From positions 62,001 to 126,000 of the forward strand of contig NZ_AQQZ01000004.1 in NCBI RefSeq assembly GCF_001205715.1: a stretch of 64,000 bases of DNA. Direction: 5' to 3'. The stretch comes from Pseudaestuariivita atlantica. GTDB taxonomy: Bacteria > Pseudomonadota > Alphaproteobacteria > Rhodobacterales > Rhodobacteraceae. Positions within the stretch are counted from its first letter, which is position 1. Each line of letters opens with the position of its first letter. Below are positions 1 through 9,030 of this stretch, piece by piece. The notes beneath the pieces were generated by a model, which had not been told where the DNA came from, made no database searches, and worked only from the letters and a program-made list of their open reading frames with translations. The position numbers and the translations under genes were made by a program.

Positions 1-52
1 CGGCCCGCAGCCGCACCGAGTTGATGTTCCAGGTCGCAAGGGTAAAGGCCAT
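1..52 (-). CDS. xthA: Exodeoxyribonuclease III, N-terminal fragment (cut by window edge)
   Basis: The reverse strand starts with ATG at 52 and reads MAFTLATWNINSVRLRA before leaving the window. This is the typical first beta strand of exonuclease III / AP endonuclease (EEP fold), in which the Asn of the WNINS motif is a metal-site residue. The enzyme cleaves abasic sites in base-excision repair. Only about 17 codons are visible, so nothing can be said about integrity. It is divergent from the exoD-like gene, and about 105 bases between the two starts must hold both promoters. Confidence 0.8.
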   Translation of the reverse strand, partial: MAFTLATWNINSVRLRA

Positions 53-157
53 GCCTGTCTCCGTCCTTTTGTCTCGGGATGGGTTGCCGGGCTTGTGTAA
101 ATCCTCGCGTGGTGAAGAACCAGCGGAACCGCCGCCCCTGACCCACGTTGATCCAGC

Positions 158-775
158 GTGAACCAGATCAACCCGCCATCCAACCCCGATCGGGCCGTCG
201 AAGAAACGGTGCAGCACGTGGCCGAAGCCGCGCGCTCCCCCCGCGTGGCGATCAGCGATGTGATGCGCGCCCTCGGCCTCGCGGGTGGTTTGCTGCCGGT
301 GCTGATGGTCCTTGGCCTCGTGCTGGTTTCCCCCCTCAGCGGCGTGCCACTTTTGTCGTCGGCGGTGGGGCTTTCGATCGCCGTGATCGCCGGGCGAATG
401 CTGATGGGCCAGCAGTCGACACGCCTGCCCGAAATGCTGGCCCGCTGCGAAATGACCGGCCGGAAACTCGAACGGACGGTCGGCCTGATGCTGCGCCTTG
501 CACGGTTCGTGGACCGGATCACCATGTCCGGGCGCATGCGCTGGCTGACGGTGCCACCGGTCGAAAAGGTCGTGCTGGCGCTGGTCATGGGCATTGGCCT
601 CGTGATGCCGTTGATGGAGTTCGTGCCGCTCAGTTCCTCGCTCCTTGGCGCGGCGGTCATGTTCATGGCGCTTGGCCTTCTCGTGCAGGACGGGCTGGTC
701 CTGCTTCTGGGCCTTGCCATCGCCAGCGGTGCCGCCCTGATCCCGATCACCGCGATCTCCACCATGGCGGGCTGA
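158..775 (+). CDS. ExoD-family membrane protein
   Basis: This 205-aa protein matches the exopolysaccharide synthesis protein ExoD family, first linked to exopolysaccharide and alkali tolerance in Rhizobium. A hydrophilic N-terminus of about 40 residues is followed by paired hydrophobic helices near 45-80 and another pair near 140-200, giving about four membrane segments. The start chosen is a GTG at 158; no earlier in-frame start fits the family length. The biochemical role of the family is unknown. It is the first gene on this strand after the divergent xthA. Confidence 0.75.
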   Translation: MNQINPPSNPDRAVEETVQHVAEAARSPRVAISDVMRALGLAGGLLPVLMVLGLVLVSPLSGVPLLSSAVGLSIAVIAGRMLMGQQSTRLPEMLARCEMTGRKLERTVGLMLRLARFVDRITMSGRMRWLTVPPVEKVVLALVMGIGLVMPLMEFVPLSSSLLGAAVMFMALGLLVQDGLVLLLGLAIASGAALIPITAISTMAG

Positions 776-854
776 CGCCCATCGCGCGCGTTGGGGCTGG
801 ACGTCGGGGAACGGGCGGGCGACAACGCGGCAAGCTCCTGCGAAAAGGCCTGTC

Positions 855-1322
855 ATGAAAGACACAGACCGCGATCTTGTCCTGCGGCGGAACATCGCCG
901 CATCGCCCGCGCAGATCTGGAAGGCGTGGACGACCCCGCGCTACCTGCGGCAATGGTTCACGCCCGCGCCGGTCAAGACCGTCGAGGCGGTGATCGATCC
1001 CGTTCCCGGCGGCCGTTTCTACACCGTGATGGAAATGCCCGACGGAACGCGGCAGGCCAGCGAAGGCTGCATCCTGCTCGCAGAACCGCACTCGCGGCTC
1101 GTCTTCACCGACGGCCTGACCGAAGGCTTCCGCCCCACCGACGGCGCGTTCATGACCGCGTCCATCGTGCTGCGACCGGCGCGCGGCGGGACGCTTTATT
1201 CGGCGCATGTCCTGCACAAGTCCACCAAGGACCGCGACGCGCATGACGCCATGGGGTTCGAGGAAGGCTGGGGCAAGGCCCTGTCCCAACTCGAAGCACT
1301 GGCCCAGACGATCCGCAACTGA
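855..1322 (+). CDS. SRPBCC / AHSA1-like domain protein
   Basis: This 155-aa single-domain protein has the START-like (SRPBCC) fold of the AHSA1 group. The N-terminal pattern of R-I-A-S-P-A-x-I-W-x-A-W followed by a W-F-T-P loop and a G-G-R-F strand is diagnostic. Members bind small hydrophobic ligands; bacterial ones are mostly uncharacterised. An AAGG sequence lies 8 bases upstream of the ATG. The next gene, an MFS transporter, begins 40 bases downstream, so the two may be co-transcribed. No specific substrate can be inferred. Confidence 0.8.
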   Translation: MKDTDRDLVLRRNIAASPAQIWKAWTTPRYLRQWFTPAPVKTVEAVIDPVPGGRFYTVMEMPDGTRQASEGCILLAEPHSRLVFTDGLTEGFRPTDGAFMTASIVLRPARGGTLYSAHVLHKSTKDRDAHDAMGFEEGWGKALSQLEALAQTIRN

Positions 1323-1362
1323 CCGGTGGACATGCCGCGCCGCGGCGCGCACCATCGCCGCC

Positions 1363-2616
1363 ATGCTCCTCGCCCGAAACCGCAATTTCCGCCTGCTGTT
1401 CTCTGCCTCGGCGATCTCGAACCTCGGCGACGGCATCTCGGCACTGGCGTTCCCGTGGCTGGCGACACTCATCACCCGTGATCCCCTGCTGATCGGGACA
1501 GTGGCGGCAGCGACCCGGCTGCCGTGGCTTCTGTTCGCGCTGCCCGCCGGTGTGGTGACCGACCGGGTGGACCGGCAGCAACTGATGGTGCAGGCGGACC
1601 TGCTGCGCATGATCCTGACCTTCGGCGTCGTGGCGATGATCCTCGCCGCGCCCGCGCTGCCGATGTCCGATGGCGACCCGTCGGTGCCGTGGATGATCGC
1701 CGGACTTTGCGCCGCCGCGTTCCTTCTGGGATCGGCCGAGGTGTTCCGCGACAACGCGGCGCAAACGGCGCTGCCCTCGGTGGTGGAGGCCCGCGACCTC
1801 GAACGCGCGAACGGCCAGATCTGGAGCGCGGAACAGGTCATGGGCAGCTTTGTCGGACCGCCGGTCGCGGGCCTGCTCATCGCGCTGGCCGTGCCCGCGC
1901 CCTTCATGGTCGACGCGGTGACCTTCGCGCTGGCGGCGTGGCTCGTCTGGGCGATCCGGGTGCAGGCCCCGCGACTGCCGCCGCCGACCGGCGGCTTCAT
2001 GGCGCAATTGGCCGAAGGCGCGCAGTGGATGCGCCGCAACCGCGCGATGCTGGCGCTGGCCGTGATGCTTTGTCCACTGAATTTCGCGAACGCGCTGGTG
2101 CTGACCGTGCTCGTTCTTGTCAGCCAGGAGATCTACGGACTGTCGGCGGCCGGCTATGGCCTGCTCTTGTCGGCAGAGGCGGCGGGCGGGGTCGCCGGCG
2201 CGCTGATCGGCCCATCGGTGGTGGCGCGGCTGGGCGCACACCGGACGGTGGTGACGGCGCTTTGCGTGTTCCCGGTTGCCTTCGGCATCCTCGCGGTCAC
2301 CAGCTCGGCACTGGTTGCGGGACTGGCGCTGGCGGTGTCGATGGCGGCTGGGGTCCTGTGGAACGTGGTCACCGTCTCGCTTCGGCAACGGGTGATCCCG
2401 ACGGCGCTGTTCGGGCGCGTCAATTCCATCTACCGCTTCTTCGGATGGGGCTCGATCCCGCTGGGCGCGGTGGCTGCGGGCGCGATCGTTGCCGGGTTCG
2501 AAGGCGACCTTGGGCGCATCGCCGCGCTGCGCCTGCCCTACTGGAGCGCCACGGTGATCACAGCGGGCCTGCTTGCCTGGGCCGCGTTAAGGATGCGCCT
2601 GCCGACCCCGGAATAA
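1363..2616 (+). CDS. MFS transporter, EntS/MFS_3-like
   Basis: This 417-aa integral membrane protein has about 12 hydrophobic segments and the MFS loop motif between helices 2 and 3 (G-V-V-T-D-R-V-D-R-Q). Its N-terminus (R-N-R-N-F-R-L-L-F, then S-x-L-G-D-G) is typical of the MFS_3 group that includes the enterobactin exporter EntS and macrolide exporters. The likely role is proton-coupled drug or metabolite efflux across the inner membrane, substrate unknown. The ATG at 1363 was chosen because it starts at the conserved first helix; the ribosome site is weak, which may mean coupling to the upstream AHSA1-like gene. Confidence 0.82.
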   Translation: MLLARNRNFRLLFSASAISNLGDGISALAFPWLATLITRDPLLIGTVAAATRLPWLLFALPAGVVTDRVDRQQLMVQADLLRMILTFGVVAMILAAPALPMSDGDPSVPWMIAGLCAAAFLLGSAEVFRDNAAQTALPSVVEARDLERANGQIWSAEQVMGSFVGPPVAGLLIALAVPAPFMVDAVTFALAAWLVWAIRVQAPRLPPPTGGFMAQLAEGAQWMRRNRAMLALAVMLCPLNFANALVLTVLVLVSQEIYGLSAAGYGLLLSAEAAGGVAGALIGPSVVARLGAHRTVVTALCVFPVAFGILAVTSSALVAGLALAVSMAAGVLWNVVTVSLRQRVIPTALFGRVNSIYRFFGWGSIPLGAVAAGAIVAGFEGDLGRIAALRLPYWSATVITAGLLAWAALRMRLPTPE

Positions 2617-2620
2617 AAAG

Positions 2621-2643
2621 GACCCGAGCGCGAGGCCCGGGTC
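2621..2643 (+). terminator. Hairpin after the MFS gene, possible terminator
   Basis: GACCCG and CGGGTC form a 6-bp stem around an 11-base loop, starting 4 bases after the MFS stop codon and lying between convergent genes. No clear T-run follows on the plus strand, so termination is possible but not certain. Confidence 0.35.
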
Positions 2644-2705
2644 AGTCCAACAGGGAGGATGCTTGGCGTAACCCGGCCAAGCGCGGGGTTCTGTAAGGTC
2701 TGGTC

Positions 2706-3392
2706 CTACGACACCAACCTGTACCCGCCGGATTCGGTCACAAGAAGGCGCGCGTTTGACGGATCTGGTTCAATTTTCTGGCGAAGCCGGTAAATATGCG
2801 TCTCCAGCGTGTGGGTGGTGACACCCGCATTGTACCCCCAGACCTCGTGCAGCAGCACATCCCGCGCCACCACGCCCGAGTTCGAGCGGTAGAGGAACTT
2901 GAGGATGTTCGTCTCCTTCTCGGTCAGGCGGATCTTCTTGTCGTCCTCGGTGATCAGCATCTTCATCGACGGCTTGAACGTGTAGGGCCCCAGCGTGAAC
3001 ACCGCGTCCTCGGATTGTTCGTGCTGGCGCAGCTGGGCGCGGATGCGGGCCAGAAGGACGGGAAACTTGAACGGTTTCGACACGTAGTCATTGGCGCCCG
3101 CATCGAGGCCAAGGATGGTGTCGGCATCGGTATCATGGCCCGTCAGCATCAGGATCGGGCTTTTCACGCCCTGCTTGCGCATCAGGCGGCACAATTCGCG
3201 GCCGTCGGTGTCGGGCAGGCCCACGTCCAGCACGATCAGGTCGAACAGCTGGTCCTTGACCCGGTCCATCGCACCCGCGCCGTTTTCGGCCTCGAACACC
3301 TCGAAATCCTCGGTCATCACCAGTTGTTCGCTCAGCGCCTCGCGCAGATCGTCGTCGTCATCGACCAGAAGGATGTTTTTCAGCTGTGCCAT
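2706..3392 (-). CDS. OmpR-family response regulator (CenR-like), orphan
   Basis: This 228-aa protein has an N-terminal receiver domain, with acidic residues in LLVDDDDDLRE, phosphoacceptor Asp in VLDVGLPDTDG and conserved Lys in VSKPF, and a C-terminal winged helix ending in the THTLETHIYRLRQKIEP motif. The sequence resembles the CenR envelope and division regulator of Caulobacter and Rhodobacter, but that identity is from memory and should be tested. GGGAGG lies 6 bases before the ATG at 3392, which fixes the start. No histidine kinase is adjacent, so the partner must be elsewhere. It is divergent from ribA. Confidence 0.85.
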   Translation of the reverse strand: MAQLKNILLVDDDDDLREALSEQLVMTEDFEVFEAENGAGAMDRVKDQLFDLIVLDVGLPDTDGRELCRLMRKQGVKSPILMLTGHDTDADTILGLDAGANDYVSKPFKFPVLLARIRAQLRQHEQSEDAVFTLGPYTFKPSMKMLITEDDKKIRLTEKETNILKFLYRSNSGVVARDVLLHEVWGYNAGVTTHTLETHIYRLRQKIEPDPSNARLLVTESGGYRLVS

Positions 3393-3558
3393 CGGGGCCT
3401 CCCTTGCGTTGGACCCAAGATGCGCGCAACCTTCCCTTCTCTCAAGATTTGCTGCATCTGTTTCACAGGCTCGTGTAGCCGGTATGCGCGGTTGCGAGAT
3501 TTGTTTCAGAAAACGCGCGAATCCGGTCACGGACCGGTGAGAAAAGGGGTTTTCCTTC

Positions 3559-4635
3559 ATGGACTTCGCGCCGAATGTGACAACACGGCTGGCCCGCGCG
3601 CGCACCGATCTGCGCGTGGGGCAGCCTGTTGCCGTGGTGGACGAAGCCGGCAAACCCTCGCTTGTCTTCGCGGTCGAGACGCTGGCCGGGGACCATTTGG
3701 CCGACCTGCAAGACCAGCCCGAAGCGCAGCTTGCCCTTACCGCCCACCGCGCCGAAACGCTGAAACTGCGCGCCTATGACGGCGACATGGCCCGCGTGCG
3801 CCTGCCCCGCGACCTTGGCCTTGAACAGGTGATGGCGCTCGCCGATCCCTCGCTTGACCTGCGCCACCCGATGAAGGGGCCCTTCCCGTCGATCCGTGAC
3901 GATGCCGCATCCGTGGCGCGCGCAGGCATCGCGCTGGCCAAGTCCGCGCACCTGTTGCCTGCCGTGGTCGCGGTGCCCGCCGGTACGCTCGATGCCTCGG
4001 TCACCCGCCTGCACGTGTCGGACATCCCCACGGGCCTTGGCGACGCGCCGCACCTGTTGCAGGTCGCAGGCGCGCGGGTACCTTTGGCGGTCAGCGATGC
4101 CGGGCGCTGCCTTGTCTTCCGCCCCGAAACCGGCGGGGAAGAGCATTACGCGGTCGAAATCGGTCGCCCCGAACGCGCCGCGCCGGTGCTCGTGCGCCTC
4201 CATTCCGCCTGTTTCACCGGCGACGTGATCGGCTCGCAGAAATGCGATTGCGGCCCGCAACTGCACGCCGCCCTGCACCAGATGGGAGAGGAAGGCACGG
4301 GCGTCCTGCTGTACCTCAACCAGGAAGGGCGCGGGATCGGGCTGGCCAACAAGATGCGGGCCTACGCGCTGCAGGACCAGGGCTTCGACACGGTCGAGGC
4401 CAACCACAGGCTCGGCTTCGAGGATGACGAGCGGGATTTCCGCATCGGCGCCGCCATCCTGAAAGAGATGGGCATCCGCACCGTCCGCCTGTTGACGAAC
4501 AACCCCGCCAAGATCGCGATGATGGAGGGCCAGGGCATCACCGTGGCCGAACGCGTGCCCCTGCACGCGGGCGAGACGCCGCAGAACCGCGACTACCTTG
4601 CCACCAAGGCCGCAAAATCGGGGCATCTGCGGTGA
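3559..4635 (+). CDS. ribA: GTP cyclohydrolase II with N-terminal extension
   Basis: The 358-aa product opens GTP to 2,5-diamino-6-ribosylamino-pyrimidinone phosphate, the first step of riboflavin synthesis. The catalytic domain covers roughly residues 170-350. It holds the zinc-binding C-x10-C-x-C pattern (A-C-F-T-G-D-V ... Q-K-C-D-C-G), the [10 protein letters not shown] loop and the catalytic Tyr/Arg region near LLTNNPAK. The first 160 residues are not the DHBP synthase RibB domain but a short extension common in Rhodobacteraceae RibA. The stop overlaps the next start by 4 bases. Confidence 0.92.
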   Translation: MDFAPNVTTRLARARTDLRVGQPVAVVDEAGKPSLVFAVETLAGDHLADLQDQPEAQLALTAHRAETLKLRAYDGDMARVRLPRDLGLEQVMALADPSLDLRHPMKGPFPSIRDDAASVARAGIALAKSAHLLPAVVAVPAGTLDASVTRLHVSDIPTGLGDAPHLLQVAGARVPLAVSDAGRCLVFRPETGGEEHYAVEIGRPERAAPVLVRLHSACFTGDVIGSQKCDCGPQLHAALHQMGEEGTGVLLYLNQEGRGIGLANKMRAYALQDQGFDTVEANHRLGFEDDERDFRIGAAILKEMGIRTVRLLTNNPAKIAMMEGQGITVAERVPLHAGETPQNRDYLATKAAKSGHLR

Positions 4636-5126
4636 CCCCCGCCGACATGGTGGTCACTCCGCGCGGCCTGCGGTTCATGGGCCGCACCTTTCCCTGCACC
4701 ATCGGGCGCGGCGGGATCAGCGCCGACAAGCGCGAAGGCGACGGCGCCACGCCGCGGGGCGTGCACCGCATCGTCGGATGCCTCTATCGGCCCGACCGCT
4801 TGGCGCGGCCCGTGGACTGGGCCATCCCGATCCACCCCGGTGACCTGTGGTCCGACGACCCGTCCGCCGAGGATTACAACCTCATGGTGCGCGCGCCCTA
4901 CGCGCCCAGCCATGAAAGGCTGCGCCGCGCGGACCCGCTGTATGACCTTGTGCTGCTGACGGACTGGAACTGGCCCTTTGCCACGCGCGGGCGGGGATCG
5001 GCCATCTTCATGCACCGCTGGCGGCGACCGGGCTACCCGACCGAAGGATGCGTGGCGCTGCGGCCCGACCACCTGCTTTGGATCACCCGGCGCCTGACCT
5101 ACGGGTCGCGCCTGATCGTACCCTAG
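4632..5126 (+). CDS. L,D-transpeptidase family (YkuD) protein
   Basis: This 164-aa protein carries the YkuD catalytic signature H-R-W ... P-T-E-G-C-V-A-L, with His near 131 and the nucleophile Cys near 146. Such enzymes cross-link peptidoglycan or attach lipoproteins to it. There is no signal peptide at the GTG start (4632), which overlaps the ribA TGA in a GTGA junction. Either export uses an unrecognised route or the protein belongs to the cytoplasmic-looking short LDT group seen in alphaproteobacteria. Tight coupling to ribA probably reflects operon economy rather than shared function. Confidence 0.82.
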   Translation: MTPADMVVTPRGLRFMGRTFPCTIGRGGISADKREGDGATPRGVHRIVGCLYRPDRLARPVDWAIPIHPGDLWSDDPSAEDYNLMVRAPYAPSHERLRRADPLYDLVLLTDWNWPFATRGRGSAIFMHRWRRPGYPTEGCVALRPDHLLWITRRLTYGSRLIVP

Positions 5127-5135
5127 GCGGGCGGC

Positions 5136-5528
5136 TTATTCAGGGTACTTGCGCACCGCCGTCGCCTTGGCCAGAACCTTGCCGCCCTTGCGCGCCGTCG
5201 CGGTCCATTCATAGGTGTGCACCTCGCCCGGTGGGCACGGGCTTTTGTACTTGAACACCCCGAACGGAAGCTGGCCGTCACCGGAAATCTTCAGCCGCTT
5301 GCTGCCACCGTGATTGTATCGCGGCGCGTCGCGGTCCTTGAGCTTGAACTGCACCGTCGTGGTGCCCTCGGGCACGCCGCGCAGGATGAAGGCGGGGCTG
5401 CCCACCTTGTTGGGTTTGCCGGTGTTGCACGCGGGGATATTGCCCCATTCGAACGACAGGGTCATTTCGGCCGCCGCCGCACTGGCGACGAGAATAAGGC
5501 CAAATGACAAAAGTGCGGGTTTGAACAT
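5136..5528 (-). CDS. Small exported protein, possibly PEBP-like
   Basis: This 130-aa protein starts with a clear Sec signal peptide (MFKPALLSFGLILVASAAAA, cleavage near residue 20). The mature part contains W-G-N-I-P-A-C, F-I-L-R-G-V-P-E-G-T, a Y-N-H-G-G-S loop and S-P-C-P-P-G-E-V-H-T-Y-E-W, which recall phosphatidylethanolamine-binding-protein (YbhB/YbcL) folds. The two cysteines could form a disulfide. I chose the ATG at 5528, since an upstream TTG would bury the signal peptide. Function is unknown. It converges with the L,D-transpeptidase gene 9 bases away. Confidence 0.7.
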   Translation of the reverse strand: MFKPALLSFGLILVASAAAAEMTLSFEWGNIPACNTGKPNKVGSPAFILRGVPEGTTTVQFKLKDRDAPRYNHGGSKRLKISGDGQLPFGVFKYKSPCPPGEVHTYEWTATARKGGKVLAKATAVRKYPE

Positions 5529-5590
5529 CTTGAAAATACGCCTTGCTGGAAGTTGAACGGTCAAATTCCTAGCAACAAACGCGTTTCAAG

Positions 5591-6244
5591 TCATGCCTTT
5601 ACGCGTTCACCGAATATGGCCGACCCGATCCGCACATGCGTCGCGCCAAAGGCAATCGCCTGCTCGAAATCGCCGCTCATGCCCATCGACAGGCCGGGCA
5701 AGCCGTTCCGGTCCGCCATCTTTGCCAGCAGGGCAAAATGCAGCGACGGCGTCTCTTCCACCGGCGGGATGCACATCAGCCCCCGGACCGGCAGGTCGAG
5801 CCCGCGACACTCCGCGACGAAGCCATCCACGTCCAACGGCATCACGCCCGCCTTCTGCGGCTCCTCGCCCGTGTTCACCTGTATGAAAAGATCCGGGCAG
5901 GTGCCGGTCTCCTGCGCGATCCGCGCCAGCGTGTTGGCCAGTTTCGGGCGGTCGACGGAGTGGATGGCCTGCGCAAGGCCCATCGCCTGACGCGCCTTGT
6001 TGGTCTGCAGCGGGCCGATCAGGTGCAGGTCGATCCCGTCATATTCCTCGCGGAAGCGCGGCCACTTGCCCGCCGCCTCCTGCACCTTGTTCTCGCCGAA
6101 GACGCGGTGGCCTTCGTCCAGCACCGCGCGGACGCGTTCGTCGGGCTGCACCTTCGACACGGCGATCACCGTCACCTCGTCGGCGGCGCGGCCCGCATCC
6201 TCGCAGGCCTTGGCGACGCGGGCCATGATGTCACTCAGCGGCAT
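5591..6244 (-). CDS. yggS: YggS-family PLP homeostasis protein
   Basis: The 217-aa protein is a single-domain alanine-racemase-like TIM barrel that binds pyridoxal 5'-phosphate and buffers its free level. The PLP lysine is in V-I-A-V-S-K-V-Q-P near residue 31. The E-N-K-V-Q-E, H-L-I-G-x-L-Q-T-N-K and M-G-M-S-G-D-F motifs are all present and in order. Length is close to the family norm. The start overlaps the 3' end of the upstream sulfotransferase by 14 bases, so translation is probably coupled. Confidence 0.92.
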   Translation of the reverse strand: MPLSDIMARVAKACEDAGRAADEVTVIAVSKVQPDERVRAVLDEGHRVFGENKVQEAAGKWPRFREEYDGIDLHLIGPLQTNKARQAMGLAQAIHSVDRPKLANTLARIAQETGTCPDLFIQVNTGEEPQKAGVMPLDVDGFVAECRGLDLPVRGLMCIPPVEETPSLHFALLAKMADRNGLPGLSMGMSGDFEQAIAFGATHVRIGSAIFGERVKA

Positions 6245-7703
6245 TCAGCGCCTCCCACACCTCGTCGAACGGTTTCAGATCGTCCGCGAACTTTTGCCAG
6301 CCACGGGCAGAGCTTTGATAGATTGGCTGGCGAACCTGTTGAAAACTAAGCGTTTTGACCGCGCCGCCGCCTTCCTGCGGGCGCAGGCATGCGTCGTCCC
6401 ATTCAAGGCCGACCGCCTCCAGCAAGGCGCGGGTCTGCGGTTCGGGATCGGCCACGAAATCTTCGTACTGCACCTCGAATGCGGGTTCGGGAAGGTGTTT
6501 CTGCCAATGCGCGACCGACTTGCGGAAATCGTGGATGAACCGCGCGATGTCGCCAAGGTCGCTGCCATAGCGGTGCTGGCCGGGCGGGAAGGTATTGCGA
6601 TAGATCGACAGCGCGATGTCGCGCGGGTCGCGGTGGATCACCACGAACCGGGCCTTGGGCATGGCATAGCGGATCGCGCCCATGATCCGGTGCGTGTTCA
6701 TCGACTTGTCGACGATCACGTCAGCGTTGGGCGCGATGCGGCGCACGTGGCGGTCATAGGCACGGGCATAGCCCTGCACCACCTCGTCGCTCACCTCGCG
6801 CAGCGGGCGATACTCGCCGGGCTTGCCGACCATGACGAAGGTGCCGCGCATGGCGAGCGATTGCTCCCCCACCCCCTGCACCGCCGGATGCGCCGACAAC
6901 ACGCGTTCCAGCAGGGTGGTGCCGCAGCGCGGGGTCCCGACGATGAAGATCGGCGTCACGAGGTTCGATTCGACGTCCGCCGGTGGGTAGTCAAGATCCG
7001 CCTGCGCGTCGATCAGCTGCCAGGAATCGCTCTGCACGGCGGCGAAATCGGTCGGATACATCGCCCGGTCCGCCGCGTTGGCCGCGTTGAGATAGGGAAA
7101 GACATCGCCGGTGCGTTTCAGATCGCTCATCACCTTGGCCAGCGCGTACCCGAACTGGCTGCGGTCGCGCGGCGACAGGTTGGGCGACTTGAAGCGCGCC
7201 TGCATCTCGGCAATCAGCGGATCGCGGGGCTTGAGCTTTTCGTTCGAGGTCAGCATCCGGTACAGGAACGCCTCGTTCGGCATCTTCTTGATGCAGCGCC
7301 GCAGGAAGCGGCCCGCCTTTTCGAACTCGCCCACCTGCTGCATCAGCAGGGCCTTGCCCGACAGCCATTCGGGAGAGCCGGGCTGCAGGGCGATCAGGCG
7401 GTCATAGGTGGCGTGCGCCTCGGCCACCTGGCCCGCGGCCTCCTGCGCGGCGACCAGCGCCTTGAGGATGGCCGGGTCATCGCGCTTCAGCTTGTCGGCG
7501 CGGGACAGGTGCGCCACCGCGTCTTCGGGCCGGCCAATACGCGACGCAATCGTGCCCTGCATCACGGCGATTTGTGGCACGGACGGGGCCTGCGTCGCCA
7601 ACGCGGCGAAGGCACGCTCTGCGCCTGCAAGATCGCCCTTGTCGTACATGGCCTTTGCCGCGGCGAAGGCCGCTTGCAGGGTGTTTGGCTGTGCCGGTGA
7701 CAC
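6231..7703 (-). CDS. TPR-repeat sulfotransferase family protein
   Basis: This protein of about 490 aa has an N-terminal half of tetratricopeptide-like helices (about residues 10-200). Its C-terminal half is a PAPS-dependent sulfotransferase domain, with 5'-phosphosulfate loop I-V-G-T-P-R-C-G-T-T-L-L-E-R and 3'-phosphate motif H-R-D-P-R-D-I-A-L-S. Related TPR-sulfotransferases are common in marine alphaproteobacteria and their acceptors are unknown. Two adjacent GTG codons (7703 and 7706) follow AGGAG; the second gives the better spacing. There is no signal peptide, so a cytoplasmic enzyme is expected. Confidence 0.85.
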   Translation of the reverse strand: MSPAQPNTLQAAFAAAKAMYDKGDLAGAERAFAALATQAPSVPQIAVMQGTIASRIGRPEDAVAHLSRADKLKRDDPAILKALVAAQEAAGQVAEAHATYDRLIALQPGSPEWLSGKALLMQQVGEFEKAGRFLRRCIKKMPNEAFLYRMLTSNEKLKPRDPLIAEMQARFKSPNLSPRDRSQFGYALAKVMSDLKRTGDVFPYLNAANAADRAMYPTDFAAVQSDSWQLIDAQADLDYPPADVESNLVTPIFIVGTPRCGTTLLERVLSAHPAVQGVGEQSLAMRGTFVMVGKPGEYRPLREVSDEVVQGYARAYDRHVRRIAPNADVIVDKSMNTHRIMGAIRYAMPKARFVVIHRDPRDIALSIYRNTFPPGQHRYGSDLGDIARFIHDFRKSVAHWQKHLPEPAFEVQYEDFVADPEPQTRALLEAVGLEWDDACLRPQEGGGAVKTLSFQQVRQPIYQSSARGWQKFADDLKPFDEVWEALNAAE

Positions 7704-7765
7704 CACGGAACTCCTGAAAGAAAAAGTCGCGGACCTGTAACAGATCAAACCGCCCCGCAAAAGAA

Positions 7766-7791
7766 AAGAGCGGGCCAGAAGGCCCGCTCTT
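7766..7791 (-). terminator. Intrinsic terminator of the porin gene
   Basis: A perfect 11-bp stem (AAGAGCGGGCC with its complement) closes a 4-base loop. Read on the minus strand it is followed by TTTTCTTTT. It begins 25 bases past the porin stop codon, the classic geometry of a Rho-independent terminator. Confidence 0.9.
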
Positions 7792-7815
7792 CCCTAACCA
7801 AGTTCCGTGGGGAAC

Positions 7816-8769
7816 TTAGAAGCTCATAGCAACACCCAGCGAGAACTGGTCGCCGCGGCTGATGAACGGAGCCGGAGCGTCCGAGTCGCTGTAGCCGAAC
7901 TGGATCGCGGCGCCGCCACCCAGGTCGTAGTTGACTGCCAGACCGAAGCCCGAGAAGTCGCCTGCCGGGGTGTCGAATTGGCCGTAGTTCACGCCGATGG
8001 TCAGGGCGTTCATGGTGTAGCCCAGGCCGATCGCCATGTGCGTCACGTCTGCTGCACCGGTGTTCGAGTCGGATGCTTGCGAGTAGTTCAGGATCGCTTG
8101 CAGGCCGTTGTCGAAGGTGGTCGAGACCGAGATGCCCATGATTTCGTCATAGACGAACAGGTCGTCGGTGGTCTGGTAGCCAAGGCCGATGCCCAGGTCC
8201 AGGCCAGCGAGTTCGGCGGTGTAGGCAACGCCGATACCCCAGACCGGGTCGAGGGTGCCGGTGTCGTCCATCTCTGCCGAGATGTGGCCGACGAAGCCTT
8301 CGAAGGCATAGCTGAAGCGAGCAATCTGGCCGTCATAGGTGCCGTCGAAGCCGCCGTTGCCGGTGTAGCCCGAGTGCGCGGTGTGCGCGTCGTCGATCGC
8401 GCCGCCGATCGCAACTTCGGTCAGGGCCGCGTCGAATGCACCGTCGGTGTCACCCATGGTCAGGGTTGCGCCACCCGCGGAGATCGAGATGGTCTCGCCG
8501 CCTTGGGTCATGCCGCCACCGGCTGCCGACGGAACGTTGTCGGAGTCGGTTTCGTCCAGATCGACGGATGCGGTGAACGACAGGCCGTTGTCGGTTTCGC
8601 CCGACATCGAGAACGTCACGTCGATGTCCGTCCAGAATTGCGTCACGTCGCCATATGCGTCGCCGCCGACGATACCCATTTCTGCCGAGCCGGACAGCTC
8701 GACGCCTTGGGCGGCAGCGATACCTGCGGATGCGACCAGTGCAGTGGTTGCAAACAGAACCGTTTTCAT
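7816..8769 (-). CDS. Outer-membrane porin, Rhodobacter type
   Basis: The 317-aa protein has a 21-residue signal peptide (MKTVLFATTALVASAGIAAA) and a mature chain of alternating short amphipathic strands rich in Gly, Asp and Thr. It ends in the aromatic residue F (F-S-L-G-V-A-M-S-F), the signal for BAM-mediated insertion. Acidic loops suggest a general, cation-favouring trimeric porin of the Porin_4 group. GAGG lies 7 bases before the ATG at 8769; an ATG 12 bases further upstream is possible but lacks a ribosome site. A strong terminator follows, and a hairpin sits in the leader. Confidence 0.92.
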   Translation of the reverse strand: MKTVLFATTALVASAGIAAAQGVELSGSAEMGIVGGDAYGDVTQFWTDIDVTFSMSGETDNGLSFTASVDLDETDSDNVPSAAGGGMTQGGETISISAGGATLTMGDTDGAFDAALTEVAIGGAIDDAHTAHSGYTGNGGFDGTYDGQIARFSYAFEGFVGHISAEMDDTGTLDPVWGIGVAYTAELAGLDLGIGLGYQTTDDLFVYDEIMGISVSTTFDNGLQAILNYSQASDSNTGAADVTHMAIGLGYTMNALTIGVNYGQFDTPAGDFSGFGLAVNYDLGGGAAIQFGYSDSDAPAPFISRGDQFSLGVAMSF

Positions 8770-8801
8770 TGTTTCCCTCATGTGTTCGTAAGGCACGTAC
8801 C

Positions 8802-8819
8802 AAGCCGGTCGTCCGGCTT
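8802..8819 (-). promoter_or_regulatory. Leader hairpin upstream of the porin
   Basis: AAGCCGG and CCGGCTT form a perfect 7-bp stem with a 4-base loop, ending 33 bases before the porin ATG. Porin leaders often carry stabilising hairpins or small-RNA targets; here only the structure is visible. Confidence 0.45.
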
Positions 8820-9030
8820 TGATGGCAACTCTATGCTCCCTCGCTCGGACACAATGCAAGAAGGCCGCCATGCGCCCGCCCAACAAGTGCCACAGTGATG
8901 CGCATTTGCCACAAGCCCCCGAACGCCCGGTTTTTTATCCACATGCCGCGATTTTCGGCGTCTCTCTTGTCCAGTTCATGCTGTGGGTTTAAGACATGAC
9001 CCCAGCAGGCAAACTGCAAGGAGCAGAGTG

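Noticed and set aside
747-2388. Long minus-strand frames opposite the AHSA1 and MFS genes
   Set aside because: Rich in Arg, His and Gly with no domain or hydrophobic pattern; the plus-strand frames encode clear proteins.
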